NCBI RefSeq assembly: GCF_003850345.1
Contig: NZ_CP027707.1
Coordinates: 3,224,001 to 3,288,000 of the forward strand
Source: Pseudomonas chlororaphis subsp. piscium
GTDB lineage: Bacteria > Pseudomonadota > Gammaproteobacteria > Pseudomonadales > Pseudomonadaceae
Direction: 5' to 3'
Length of the DNA stretch: 64,000 bases
The notes below the pieces were generated by a model. The model worked only from the letters and a program-made list of their open reading frames with translations. It had not been told where the DNA came from and made no database searches. How positions within the stretch are numbered: position 1 is the stretch's first letter; each line of letters begins with the position of its first letter. The translations under genes were made by a program, and so were the position numbers. Shown in pieces: positions 8,121 to 17,081 of this stretch.

Positions 8121-8927
8121 TCAGCGGAGTTGGCTGTAGGCGATATGCCGATAGCCCCTCAGGGTTTCCCGTAGCAGCCGGTCCAGGGACTGACCCTCGG
8201 GCAGGTAGTCGTCACCGAAATCGCCGTCGGCCAGCTGGGTCGGATGGGCCACCACTTCCAGCGCACCGGCTGGCCGGAAGCCTTGCAGCAAGTCTCGAGG
8301 AGTACAGACGAACAGCACCGTGGCGCCGCTCAAACGGACGATGCGCCGGTTCAGGGCGTTCTTGAACAGGCGCTTGGCCAGGCCGATATTGCCCCCGACA
8401 TTGCGCGCCAGGCGTACCGGCACCCCCTGTTGCGCGGCGAAGCGGGCGACGATCGGGGCAATCGGCCACAGGTTGTGCACGTGCTGATGGGAGTCGATAT
8501 GGCTCGGGCGCAGACCCTGGTCGACGCAGCGCTGCCATTGCGCTTCGAGTTCCTCCCGGACCGCGGCCACGCAACTGTCCGGCAGGCGCAGCACCGAGCG
8601 CGACAGTCTGAGGTCGAACTCGCCGCTGCTGTTGCAGAACCGTCGCTGGCTGCGGATCGGCACGCTCAACGGCTCGCCGTAGGTCAGGTTGAAATGCAGG
8701 CCGATGCGTCCTTGTAGACTGTTCTCGCGGGCCAGCTGGCAGGCGTCCTCGAAGGCCGGCATATTGGCCATCAGGGTCGCGGAACTGATGACCCCACGCT
8801 CGAAGGCGCGCAGGGTCAGCTGGTTGTACTCGGGGTCGAGGCCGAAGTCGTCGGCATTGACGATCACCGCCGGCAGCTTCGCCGCAGTCTCTGTGCTGTT
8901 CAAACGGCTGTTCAAAGTAGCGCTCAA
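8121..8927 (-). CDS. ChbG/HpnK (YdjC) family carbohydrate deacetylase
   Basis: The 268-residue protein belongs to the YdjC-like deacetylases, which remove N-acetyl groups from sugars. It shows the metal-binding NADDFGL motif (residues 24-30), GLHFNLTYGEPLS and the SHIDSHQHVH histidine cluster. There is no signal peptide, so it is probably cytoplasmic and acts on a nucleotide- or lipid-linked sugar precursor. It is the last gene of the EPS operon. The proposed start is TTG at 8927, overlapping the upstream stop as TTGA, with AGAGAG upstream; no ATG exists between that stop and the conserved region. A second, unrelated deacetylase lies six genes upstream. Confidence 0.85.
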   Translation of the reverse strand: MSATLNSRLNSTETAAKLPAVIVNADDFGLDPEYNQLTLRAFERGVISSATLMANMPAFEDACQLARENSLQGRIGLHFNLTYGEPLSVPIRSQRRFCNSSGEFDLRLSRSVLRLPDSCVAAVREELEAQWQRCVDQGLRPSHIDSHQHVHNLWPIAPIVARFAAQQGVPVRLARNVGGNIGLAKRLFKNALNRRIVRLSGATVLFVCTPRDLLQGFRPAGALEVVAHPTQLADGDFGDDYLPEGQSLDRLLRETLRGYRHIAYSQLR

Positions 8928-10054
8928 GGTCGGCTCTCTTGTTGTTGGCGGGCGGCACGGCGTTCGCGCCAGTTTTTGACATGGGGTTTGAGGGCTTGCC
9001 AGAGGCGATCGGCGAGGCCCAGCAGCAGGCCGCCGGGGCGGCGCGAATAGAAGCTCCAGCGCTGGTGCTCGACCTGGCCGCTCATGCGTTCGTGCAGTTG
9101 ATGGCTGGAGCGGCTGAGGCTGACTCGCGAGGCATCGATCCACTGCCAGCCTTCGTCGAGGCCCCAGCGAATCCACTCGTCGAGCAGCAGCCGGCCGCTG
9201 CCCAGGCTGGCGTAGTCCGGCAGGAAGGCGATGTTGTAGTCGTACAGCCGCCCGCGCTCCAGCAGCCCCAGGCGATAACTGATGCAGCGGCCCTGGTGTT
9301 CGAGCAGCACCACGCGCACGCAGCCGTCGGCGGCCAGCCCGCGCAGGGCGCTGCGCATCCACCGCTGGCGGCGAGCGCCGGAGAAGATCCCCAGGCCGTC
9401 CGCGCCTTTCCAGCTGGCCTGTTCCACGGCGCCGATAAAGTCCAGCAGTGCGTCGATGCCCTCGCCATCGGGGCTGACGCGGATCACTCGGGCGTCGATT
9501 TCGGCGCAGCGTTTTTTCGCCCGGCGCAGCTCGTAGCGCAGGTTCTTGTCCCGGGCTTCCTGGCGGTCGGCCTCGACAATCAAGTGTTCCGGCGCCCGGC
9601 AACTGATTGCGCAGGCGCTGTACCAACTGTTCTCGCGCCAGCTCGCCAGTGCGGGGCCGGCCGCCAGCAGCTCGCTCAACTGCAGCAGGGCATGGGGCAA
9701 CTCGCGGCGGATTTCCTCCAGCGCCTGGGGCATGGCCGACAGCCCGTCCTCGGCCACCAGCAGCGCCAGGCGGTCGCTGAGGGGGAAGCCCAGATGGCGC
9801 ACTACTGGCAATGGCAGGCCAGCCTTGCGCTCGCGGCCATGGAGCAACGGCAGGCACAGCACCAGCCGTTCCCCGTGCCAGCCCAGCAGCACCCGCAGGC
9901 GTTGCCCGGCGTCCAGCGCCTGCTCGGCGCCGCGCAGCCAGGCCAGGCGATTGAAGGGCGTGGCCAGTTCGACCGTGTTGCGCAGTTGCTCGAAGGCGGC
10001 GACGGGAAAGTCCTCGTCCAGCAGGCTGGAGCGCCAGGCGAAGCGGATCGTCAC
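8924..10054 (-). CDS. FemAB/BioF2-like GNAT-fold transferase of the EPS operon
   Basis: The 376-residue protein resembles the FemAB / BioF2-like acyltransferases found in exopolysaccharide loci. It has a tandem GNAT fold with a conserved second half containing SWKGADGLGIFSGARRQRW, GRCISYRLGLLERGRLYDYNIAFLPDY and GSGRLLLDEWIRWGLDEG. No signal peptide or membrane segment is seen. FemAB relatives transfer amino acids from aminoacyl-tRNA, while the EPS-associated branch is mostly uncharacterised, so the transferred group could be acyl or aminoacyl. The start is GTG at 10054, overlapping the upstream stop (GTGA), with AAGGAG five bases before it. The C-terminus is basic (RERRAARQQQESRP). Confidence 0.75.
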   Translation of the reverse strand: MTIRFAWRSSLLDEDFPVAAFEQLRNTVELATPFNRLAWLRGAEQALDAGQRLRVLLGWHGERLVLCLPLLHGRERKAGLPLPVVRHLGFPLSDRLALLVAEDGLSAMPQALEEIRRELPHALLQLSELLAAGPALASWRENSWYSACAISCRAPEHLIVEADRQEARDKNLRYELRRAKKRCAEIDARVIRVSPDGEGIDALLDFIGAVEQASWKGADGLGIFSGARRQRWMRSALRGLAADGCVRVVLLEHQGRCISYRLGLLERGRLYDYNIAFLPDYASLGSGRLLLDEWIRWGLDEGWQWIDASRVSLSRSSHQLHERMSGQVEHQRWSFYSRRPGGLLLGLADRLWQALKPHVKNWRERRAARQQQESRP

Positions 10055-10755
10055 AGCGGCTCCTTGGGGGAATCGGCCGAGGTTTGCGCTTGCATCGACA
10101 ACTGTGGCTTGCGCAGGTGCAGCAGGCGTGGCTGGTGATAGGGCACGCGCCGATGGAAATGCAGGCAACGCAACAGGCAATAGACGTGGATCGATTCGCC
10201 GACCTCGGTAAAGCCCATGCGCACGTGCAGTTTCAGCGCCGCTTCGTTGCGTACGTTGACCACCGCCCGGGTGGCCTTGAAGCCGCGTTCGCGGTAGTGC
10301 TCCCAGATCAGTTTCTGCGCCAGCACCACCACCCCGGTGCCGCGATAAGGCTGGGCGCACTCGCCGGCGAACTGATAGATGCAGCCCGGCGGGATGCGGA
10401 TCCAGCAGCGGTACAGCTGATCGTCGTAGTAGTCGCGCTCGTTGATCCATACCATCAGCATCACGTTGCCGTCGGCGTCGAGGTGGGCGTAGCCGCGACA
10501 GCCCTTGTCCAGCAAACCGCGGATCGCCGGCAACTGCGCGCAAAAGTACTTCTCGAAGGCCGGCAGCAGCGCGCGGTCGATCGGCACCTGGGGCCAGCGC
10601 CGCGTGGTGACCGGGCAAGGCACCGGCAGCGCCAGGGAACGTTCGACGCTGAGCAATTCCCAGTGGTAATAGAAGTAGCGCTCACGCAGGACCCGCAGGC
10701 TGTCGCGCAGGCCCTTGCGGCGGATTTTTTCCAGCAATGCGATCAATCGGCTCAT
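10051..10755 (-). CDS. GNAT family N-acyltransferase of the EPS operon
   Basis: The 234-residue protein has a central GNAT domain: an acyl-CoA-binding segment around AGECAQPYRGTGVVVLAQKLIWEH, then AVVNVRNEAALKLHVRMGFTEVG, the classic last strands of the fold. A basic N-terminal helix and a C-terminal extension of about 50 residues flank it. It is cytoplasmic by appearance. In an EPS locus it may acylate an amino sugar precursor, opposing or following the deacetylases of the same operon. It overlaps its upstream neighbour by ATGA and its downstream neighbour by GTGA. The substrate cannot be read from sequence. Confidence 0.8.
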   Translation of the reverse strand: MSRLIALLEKIRRKGLRDSLRVLRERYFYYHWELLSVERSLALPVPCPVTTRRWPQVPIDRALLPAFEKYFCAQLPAIRGLLDKGCRGYAHLDADGNVMLMVWINERDYYDDQLYRCWIRIPPGCIYQFAGECAQPYRGTGVVVLAQKLIWEHYRERGFKATRAVVNVRNEAALKLHVRMGFTEVGESIHVYCLLRCLHFHRRVPYHQPRLLHLRKPQLSMQAQTSADSPKEPL

Positions 10756-12686
10756 AACGCTTTCCAGGTCAGGGCAAACAGGGTTTCGCCGGGCAGCTCG
10801 AAGCGCACCCGGCCATCACGGCATTCAAAGACCGCGTCGCGAGGCTGGTCGTCGGGGCCGAGCAAGCTCAGCTTGAGCTGCGACGCGTGGCACAGGCCGA
10901 CGGGGCCACCCAGGCTCAGCGCCTGCACCCGCGAGGCCTTGTTCACCCCCAGCAGGCTGTGGCGGCCGGCCTCGCTCATGGCCAGGGCATCGACCTCGAA
11001 GGCCGGGTTGTCCAGGGCCTGCACATTGGCCAGCCAGTGCCGGGCAATGAACTGCTGGGCCACGGCCACCGGCTTGAGGCTGAACTGGCTGGTGCTGCGT
11101 TGCGCGAGCATGCCCTTGGGGTAGTCCGGCTCGTCGGCGGCCTGGAACCAATTGAGCATGTCCAGCAGGCCGTCGGCGGAGGCGTTGATCACCACCGAGG
11201 CCCACCACAGGCCGGCGTAATGGGTGTCCTGCTGGTAGGGGCTGAGGTCGCGGCCGCTGGAGATATTGGTCTGGCTCAGCAGCAGGACCTTGCGCGGCCG
11301 GCCCGCGGCATCCAGGCCCACCAGTTCGGCGGCGGCGCGCACGCTGTCGCGGTAGCGGCGGGTGGCGAGCAGGTCGCGGACCATCCATTCGTGCCAGGCC
11401 AGGGCGTCGATGTCCTCGCCGTGCCGCTCCAACAGCTTGCGCGCCCAGTCGATGCCGCGGCGTTGCCCGGCGCCAACCCGGAACGGCCCGTCGAGCAGCC
11501 GCGAACTGGCCGGCATGGCGATCCGCACACCGGCCGCGCGAGCCTCGGGATTGGCCTTGGCCCGGGCCAGCATCTGCTCGAAGTACAGGGCGTAGCTGCT
11601 GTAGTCCGGGTAGTTGAGGTTGGGCTCGTCGGCGAAGGCCAGGTAGTGCAGGCCCTGGCCAGCCAGGCGCACGCTGTCGGCCAGCCAGGCGTCGAGGCCG
11701 GCGAAACTCTGGGCGTCGGCGGCAAGCACGGCGCGGCGCCCGGTACCGGCCAGCAGGGTGATGTCGCGGTCGATTCCGAAGCGCTCGCGGTACAGCCGAC
11801 GAAAGCCGATTTCCCGTTCGGGCTCTTGCTCGATCACATCGACGAAGCTGTAGAAGTTGGCCGCGCGGGCGCCAATCGCCTGCAACAGGCTGAAGGTGGA
11901 CTGCGGCGGCTGGGCATAGGGCAGGGCGATGCCCAGGCGCGGCGTGGTCCCGAGAATCTGGGCTTTCAACTGCAGGCGTGCCTCGCCCCGGGGCTGGTCC
12001 AGCGGGTGCAGTTGCTGGACCTCCTGGGCAAACAGATTGGCCGTGCCGTCCAGCCAGAACGCCGCCTTGCCGGAGCCGCCCAGGGACAGGCGCCAGACTT
12101 CGTCCTGTTCGGCCGGCGGCAGCGCCACCTGGTCGAATTGCCCGTAGGCCGGGTGTTCTTTCAGTTCCAGGCGGACCTTGGCGCCATCGCTCAGGCGGCT
12201 GGCCTGCAATAGGCTGACGCCGCCGTAGTACTTGCCGGCCAAGATCGCCTGCTCGCCGGCCGCCACCCGGAAGTACAGCTCGGCGCCGCTGCGCACTTCG
12301 GCGCTGAAATGCACCTTGGTCGGCTCGAATTGCGCCGCCGTGCTGCCGCGGTGGCTGATCGTGAACCCGCGAAAGCTGTAGCCGGGAATCTGCAGGCGAT
12401 AGTCGCCCGCGGCCGCTGGCAGTTCGATGTCCCGTTCGCCATAGGCCTGGTCGGCGCGGATCTCCAGTTGCTTGAACAGCTGGCCGTCGGGCTGCAGCAG
12501 GTACAGCTGCTCGCGATTGGCGTCGCTCTGCCAGGCCGGGCTCCAGCCGATCTTCAGCCGGTCCGGCTGGGCGGCGCGCAGGTACAGGCTGCCGTCGCGG
12601 ATGCTCGACCACTGCATGGATTCGGCTTGGGCGCCCGGGGCCAGGCTCAGCAGGGCCAGGAGTGTGTAGAAACTGGCTTTCAGCAT
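10752..12686 (-). CDS. Secreted TIM-barrel-like glycoside hydrolase of the EPS operon (putative)
   Basis: The 644-residue protein has a signal peptide (about 1-22, ending AQA) and no further membrane segment, so it is probably periplasmic. The first 230 residues or so look like beta-sandwich material. The middle resembles a clan GH-A (beta/alpha)8 barrel: YLAFADEPNLNYPDY has a DEPN motif at residues 353-356 with Glu354 placed like an acid/base residue, and later segments include IDALAWHEWMVRD and VLLLSQTNISSG. EPS operons often carry such a hydrolase (for example PslG) that trims or releases polymer; that role is by analogy. The ATG at 12686 was chosen because the signal peptide follows directly; it overlaps the flippase stop by seven bases. 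I could not assign a CAZy family. Confidence 0.6.
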   Translation of the reverse strand: MLKASFYTLLALLSLAPGAQAESMQWSSIRDGSLYLRAAQPDRLKIGWSPAWQSDANREQLYLLQPDGQLFKQLEIRADQAYGERDIELPAAAGDYRLQIPGYSFRGFTISHRGSTAAQFEPTKVHFSAEVRSGAELYFRVAAGEQAILAGKYYGGVSLLQASRLSDGAKVRLELKEHPAYGQFDQVALPPAEQDEVWRLSLGGSGKAAFWLDGTANLFAQEVQQLHPLDQPRGEARLQLKAQILGTTPRLGIALPYAQPPQSTFSLLQAIGARAANFYSFVDVIEQEPEREIGFRRLYRERFGIDRDITLLAGTGRRAVLAADAQSFAGLDAWLADSVRLAGQGLHYLAFADEPNLNYPDYSSYALYFEQMLARAKANPEARAAGVRIAMPASSRLLDGPFRVGAGQRRGIDWARKLLERHGEDIDALAWHEWMVRDLLATRRYRDSVRAAAELVGLDAAGRPRKVLLLSQTNISSGRDLSPYQQDTHYAGLWWASVVINASADGLLDMLNWFQAADEPDYPKGMLAQRSTSQFSLKPVAVAQQFIARHWLANVQALDNPAFEVDALAMSEAGRHSLLGVNKASRVQALSLGGPVGLCHASQLKLSLLGPDDQPRDAVFECRDGRVRFELPGETLFALTWKAL

Positions 12687-13990
12687 GCCGCCTCCCGGGG
12701 GCGCAACAGCGCGCGCAACTGCATCAGGTCTTCGGGCAGCAGGAGCAGGGTGCGGTACCAGGCCACGCCGCTCAGGCGGCAGTACATCACCAGCATCGCC
12801 AGGCTCACCGCCAGATAGGCCAGGGACGAGGCCAGGCCGGCGCCGACTATGCCCAGGGTGGGGATCAGCGCGGCGTTGAGCAGCAGGTTCAGCAGCGCGC
12901 CGCCCCCCAGCAGCCACGACAGCGCGCCGGGGCGCTGCTTGCCCAGCAGGTCCAGGCGCAGGATGCTCGCGTAACACAGGCCGAACAGCCCCGGCAGCAA
13001 CGCCAGCAGGGCCGGATAGGCCGGGCCGTAGGCCTCGCCGAACAGGCTGACGATCAGCCAGTGGCCGACCAGCGCCATGCCTAGGCAGGCGCCAAGCATC
13101 ACCGTGGCGGTGATGCGCAGGGCCAGCGGGGTCAGGCGTTCGATGCCTTCGCCCTGTTGCAGCAGGCGCTTCATCAGCGGCGTGGTCACCGCCTCGGGAA
13201 TGATCAGCAGCAGTTCCGCGGCGGCGCTGGCCATGGCGTACAGGCCCAGGGCGACCGGGTCGAGCAGGGCGCCGATAAACAGGTAGTCGCAGCGCAGCAT
13301 CAATTGCTGCGAGAGCACGCCGGGGTGGCTCTGGGCGCTGTAGCGCAGCAGCTTGCCTTGTTCACCCGGCTGCCAGCGCAGCCGCAACCGGTGATAACGC
13401 CCCAGCCAGTACCAGCCCGCCAGCACCACCAGCAGGGTGCCGCCGAGCCAGCCGACCAGCGCCGCCGACAAGGCCTGGTCGCGCCACAGCCACCACAGCA
13501 GCACGAACAGCAGCAGCGGCACTAGGGATTCCAGCAGGCGCAGGCCATTGAAGGCGCCGACCCGGCCATCGGCGTTGTGCAGGGTCAGCAGGCCGCTCTT
13601 GAGCACGGTCAGCGGCACCGCCAGCAGCAACAGCCAGGCGAAGGGGCCGAGCTGGGTGGTGATCGACCAGTCCTGGCCCAGGCTGTTCATCAGCAGCAGG
13701 CCAATCACGGTCAGTGTTCCGGCCAGCAGGCAGCCGTAGACCAGAATCTGGGTCAGCAACAGGCCCATCGGTCGCTGGCGCGCTGCTTCATAACCCACCG
13801 CGGTGTTCAGACCGCCGCTGGTGAGGGCGGCGATCAGGTCGGGCAGGGCGCTGAGCAGGGCGAACAGGCCACGATCCGCCGGGCCCAGCAGGCGCGCCAG
13901 CAGCACGTTGCGCAGCAGGCGAATGGCGATCATCGCCAGCCGCGTGCCCATGCTCAGCAGCAGGTGCCAGACATAGCCGTTGCGCTTCAT
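12680..13990 (-). CDS. wzx: Wzx-type polysaccharide repeat-unit flippase
   Basis: The 436-residue polytopic protein has about 12 predicted membrane helices and the MATE/MOP-like features of oligosaccharide flippases: LLRNVLLARLLGPADRGLFALLSALPDL near the N-terminus and a mid-protein SQQLMLRCDYLFIGALLDPVALGLYA block. Wzx moves undecaprenyl-linked repeat units to the periplasmic face of the inner membrane for Wzy polymerisation, and a wzy-like gene lies in the same operon. It overlaps the upstream deacetylase stop by ATGA. The family is divergent, so assignment rests on topology, these motifs and context. Confidence 0.85.
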   Translation of the reverse strand: MKRNGYVWHLLLSMGTRLAMIAIRLLRNVLLARLLGPADRGLFALLSALPDLIAALTSGGLNTAVGYEAARQRPMGLLLTQILVYGCLLAGTLTVIGLLLMNSLGQDWSITTQLGPFAWLLLLAVPLTVLKSGLLTLHNADGRVGAFNGLRLLESLVPLLLFVLLWWLWRDQALSAALVGWLGGTLLVVLAGWYWLGRYHRLRLRWQPGEQGKLLRYSAQSHPGVLSQQLMLRCDYLFIGALLDPVALGLYAMASAAAELLLIIPEAVTTPLMKRLLQQGEGIERLTPLALRITATVMLGACLGMALVGHWLIVSLFGEAYGPAYPALLALLPGLFGLCYASILRLDLLGKQRPGALSWLLGGGALLNLLLNAALIPTLGIVGAGLASSLAYLAVSLAMLVMYCRLSGVAWYRTLLLLPEDLMQLRALLRPREAAC

Positions 13991-14985
13991 GCCCGCGCTC
14001 CTTTCAACAGGCGCCAGGCCAGCAACGACGGGCGGCGGGCGCTGGCCTGACTGACATCGATGCGCGGCAGGGCCAGGGGCTCGTTGCGCGACGGCTCGAT
14101 CAGCCCCGGGGCGGTGCCCAGGGCATAGCGATAACCGAGGTCGGCGACCGCCTGGCGCACGGCCGGGTCATGGTCGCCATTGGGGTAGCAATAGATCGGC
14201 AGCGGCGCGGCGCAATGGTGCTGCACGCAAGCGTGGGAGCGCGCCAGATCGTCTTTCAGGGCGGTGCTGTCGAGCTGGGTGAGGATGCCATGGCTGGCGC
14301 CATGGGGCCCGAAGCGCACCAGCCCGGAACGTTCCAGGCGCTTGACCTGGCTCCAGTCCAGGCTGTGGGGCGCGCCGTCCCGCGGGCAACTGTCGGCCAG
14401 CAACTGCAAGCTGTCCGGGGCCAGGGTTTTCAGGCGTTGCAGCAACAGCCCCAGGTCACGGCTGCGGGCCTCGTCGCTGCCGGGTTGCCTGAGGCTGGCC
14501 GGCAGCACCAGGCCCAGTACCCGCAGCTGTTCCTGCAATTGCCGGCCGGCGATGCTCTCGGGCTGGAACCACAGGGTCTCGCCTATGGCTTCCCACCAGA
14601 ACGCTTTGCCGGTGCCGATAAAGTCGGTGGACAGGAAGATGCTCGCCGGCACTTCATGGCGTTCCAGCAGCGGATAGGCCTGCTCGGCATTGTCGCGCCA
14701 GCCGTCGTCGAAGGTCAGGGCCACCCGCGGGCGATCGCCGCCGGGGTACAGCAACAGGTGCTCCAGCGGCACGCAGTCGAAATGCCGGCGCAGCCAGCGC
14801 AGCAGGTGCTCGAAACTGTTGCGGCCGACACACAGCGGCCCGCGATGGGGCAGGTTCGCCGCGCGCTCGTCCGCCAGCACCCGGTGCAGCATCAGCACCA
14901 CGCCGGCCTCGCTCAGGCGCGTGCGCCCGAAGCTATTGAGATAGGCCATGCCGGCCAGGCGCTTGAAGTGTTGTTTGAGTGTCAT
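13987..14985 (-). CDS. Polysaccharide deacetylase (NodB / CE4 type)
   Basis: The 332-residue protein carries the NodB signature: LTFDDGWRDN (catalytic Asp and metal Asp), a HGASHG histidine pair and YPNGDHD later on. CE4 enzymes remove N- or O-acetyl groups from polysaccharides using a divalent metal. There is no convincing signal peptide; the N-terminus is basic (MTLKQHFKRLAG), so it may act on the cytoplasmic lipid-linked unit. It lies one base after the upstream GT2 stop (TGA C ATG) and overlaps the flippase. Together with the unrelated ChbG-type enzyme at the operon end it suggests at least one amino sugar in the polymer. Confidence 0.9.
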   Translation of the reverse strand: MTLKQHFKRLAGMAYLNSFGRTRLSEAGVVLMLHRVLADERAANLPHRGPLCVGRNSFEHLLRWLRRHFDCVPLEHLLLYPGGDRPRVALTFDDGWRDNAEQAYPLLERHEVPASIFLSTDFIGTGKAFWWEAIGETLWFQPESIAGRQLQEQLRVLGLVLPASLRQPGSDEARSRDLGLLLQRLKTLAPDSLQLLADSCPRDGAPHSLDWSQVKRLERSGLVRFGPHGASHGILTQLDSTALKDDLARSHACVQHHCAAPLPIYCYPNGDHDPAVRQAVADLGYRYALGTAPGLIEPSRNEPLALPRIDVSQASARRPSLLAWRLLKGARA

Positions 14986-14986
14986 G

Positions 14987-16123
14987 TCAGCGGTTCTGCT
15001 GCGGGTTCCACAGGCTGTAGCGCTGCCCGCGGAGAAATTGCCAGAGGCCCATGCTCATGCCGGCCAGGGTCACCAGGACGAAGCCGGCCAGGCGAAAGGG
15101 TTTGGGCAAGCGCCCGCGCTGATCGAGCAGGCCGAGCATGCCGGCGCCATAACCGCACAGCTGGGCGATCAGGAACAGGCTGTAGAAGGCCCCGGCGTTC
15201 CACAGCCACAGGTTGCTGAGCAGCAGCGGGATCAGCAGCACCGGCGCCAGGCGGCGGATCAGTTTGTGGCTGATCAGCGCTATCGCGTAGAAGCCGTGGC
15301 GCCAGGGGTTCATCAGGCTCCGGCGCTGGGCCAGGCTCTGCAGGCCGCCGACCGTGACCCGCAGGCGCCGGCGGTATTGCTTGCCGACTTCGTCCACGCC
15401 CTGGTCCAGCACCTGGGCCTCCTCGACGTAGACAATGCGTTTGCCGGCCACCGGCGCGCAGGTGCTGATAAAGAAGTCGTCGTTGACCTCGGCCGGCACC
15501 CGTTCGAACAGTTCGCGGCGCAGGGCCAGCAGCGCGCCGTCGGCCGAGACCATGCAGCCGGTGCGGTTTTCCGCTTCGCGCAGCCAGGCTTCGTAGTGCC
15601 GGTACAGGCTGTCGCCCAGGCTCAGGGCGTGGCCGGGGTTGGGGATGATCATGTGCCCGCCGCAGGCCCCGACATCCGGGTCGGCGAAGGGCGCGAGCAG
15701 CTTGCCGAGGGTGTCGCCGGACCATTGGTTGTCGGCGTCAGTGAACACCAGGATCTCGTTGCGCGCCAGTTCCGCCGCGGCGTTCAGCGCTCCGGCCTTG
15801 CCTACTCGCGGCAGGTCGAGCACCAGCACACGCTGGTCATGGATCGCCAGCGCGGTGGCCACGGTGGCGTCGGTCGAGCCGTCGCTGGCGAGGATGATCT
15901 GCAGGTCGGTGGCCGGGTAGTCCTGGGCCAGCAGGGTGAGCAGCTTGTGCTCGATATGCCGGCTTTCGTTGTGCGCGGCAATGATCACGCTGACCGACAA
16001 GGGCGGCCCCGGCTCGACCCGGCGCTTGCGGATAAACAGGCTGATCAGTGCCAGGATCAGCGGGTAACCGATCCAGGCGTAGACCGGCAACAACAGGCAT
16101 AACCAGAAGAGTGTCTTAGCCAC
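14987..16123 (-). CDS. Membrane glycosyltransferase family 2
   Basis: The 378-residue GT2 enzyme has one N-terminal helix, a cytoplasmic GT-A domain (VSVIIAAHNE, ASDGSTDAT, FTDADNQWSGD, then a QYRRRLRVTVGG block like the Q/RxxRW acceptor motif of processive GT2s) and three or four C-terminal membrane helices. This layout resembles hyaluronan/cellulose-synthase-like or PgaC-like enzymes but is shorter. It may add a sugar to the lipid-linked intermediate. The start is GTG at 16123, overlapping the upstream stop by eight bases, with GAGG upstream. Donor sugar unknown. Confidence 0.85.
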   Translation of the reverse strand: MAKTLFWLCLLLPVYAWIGYPLILALISLFIRKRRVEPGPPLSVSVIIAAHNESRHIEHKLLTLLAQDYPATDLQIILASDGSTDATVATALAIHDQRVLVLDLPRVGKAGALNAAAELARNEILVFTDADNQWSGDTLGKLLAPFADPDVGACGGHMIIPNPGHALSLGDSLYRHYEAWLREAENRTGCMVSADGALLALRRELFERVPAEVNDDFFISTCAPVAGKRIVYVEEAQVLDQGVDEVGKQYRRRLRVTVGGLQSLAQRRSLMNPWRHGFYAIALISHKLIRRLAPVLLIPLLLSNLWLWNAGAFYSLFLIAQLCGYGAGMLGLLDQRGRLPKPFRLAGFVLVTLAGMSMGLWQFLRGQRYSLWNPQQNR

Positions 16124-17081
16124 GATCGGGCCTCACGGCAGTACGGTTGAAAAGGCCCTGCAACAGGGCACCGGCGCCCAGGTGCAGGCGCAGCCAGTGC
16201 AGCAGCCAGAGTTGCAGGAAAAACAGCGGGTCGCGGTGTCGGTAGCTCTGGCGCAGGGCCAGGCCCAGGGGCGCCAGGACGCTGCCGAGCAGGGCCAGCA
16301 GGGTTGCCGCCCATTGCCCGCCGAGCAGGCAGAGCAGGGCCAGCAGGCTGAGCAGGGCGGTGGCCAGGCACAACAGGGGGAAACGCAACAGCCGCGGGCT
16401 CAGGCCGCCATTGCGCAGCAACTGCACATGGCTGCTCTGGCGCCAGAACTCCTTGCCGCTCCATTCGCGCCAGCTGCCCTCGAAACCCCAGTGCCGCACC
16501 ACCGGCGTGGCCAGGCTCAACTGGCGGGCGCCGGCGCGGTTCAGGCGCAGGCCGAAATCCTTGTCTTCGCCGGTGCGCAGTGCCTCGTCGAAACCGCCGA
16601 TGCGGTTGAACCAGACCCGGGCCATGCACAGGTTGGGGGTGGGCAGCCATTGCAGCAGGCGTTCCTGCTGGTTGCCGGACAGGCTGCGGCGCTGCCAGGC
16701 ACGGGCGAACCAGGGCGCGCTGCGCGGCGCGTCGCAGTCCAGGGCGAAGACATCGGCGCGCTGCGCGGCCTCGGCGGATTTCCACAGCAGCAGCCAGTTC
16801 AGCGGCACCTCGATGTCGGCATCGAGGAAGGCTAGCCAGTCGCCGGTCGCGCAGGCCGCGCCACGATTGCGCAGGGCGCCGATGGACAACCCGGGGTAAT
16901 GCAGCACCCGCGCGCCCTGGTCCATGGCCAGTTGCGGGCCGTTGTCGCGCGAGCCGTTGTCGACCACGATCAGCTCGCATTCCAGCCCGGCCACGGCGGC
17001 GGCGCTGCTGACGCTGTCCAGGGTGCGCAGGATATGCCGCGCCTCGTTGAACATCGGCACTATCACGCTGATCCGTTTCAT
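16116..17081 (-). CDS. Glycosyltransferase family 2 with C-terminal membrane segment
   Basis: The 321-residue protein has a standard GT2 domain: ISVIVPMFNEARHI at the start, IVVDNGSRDN, FLDADIEVP (the DxD-type metal site), and FDEALRTGEDKDFGLRLNRAG near the acceptor side. Two or three hydrophobic helices follow at about 230-300. The start at 17081 overlaps the upstream stop (ATGA). It is one of three non-initiating glycosyltransferases in this operon, so the repeat unit may be about four sugars if each acts once. That count is an inference. Confidence 0.88.
   Translation of the reverse strand: MKRISVIVPMFNEARHILRTLDSVSSAAAVAGLECELIVVDNGSRDNGPQLAMDQGARVLHYPGLSIGALRNRGAACATGDWLAFLDADIEVPLNWLLLWKSAEAAQRADVFALDCDAPRSAPWFARAWQRRSLSGNQQERLLQWLPTPNLCMARVWFNRIGGFDEALRTGEDKDFGLRLNRAGARQLSLATPVVRHWGFEGSWREWSGKEFWRQSSHVQLLRNGGLSPRLLRFPLLCLATALLSLLALLCLLGGQWAATLLALLGSVLAPLGLALRQSYRHRDPLFFLQLWLLHWLRLHLGAGALLQGLFNRTAVRPDRG

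Noticed and set aside
8924..9857. N-terminal extension of the ChbG-type deacetylase to a 578-residue protein
   Set aside because: The extension is an Arg/Pro/Ala-rich out-of-frame reading of the FemAB-like gene. The TTG overlap start gives the normal family length.
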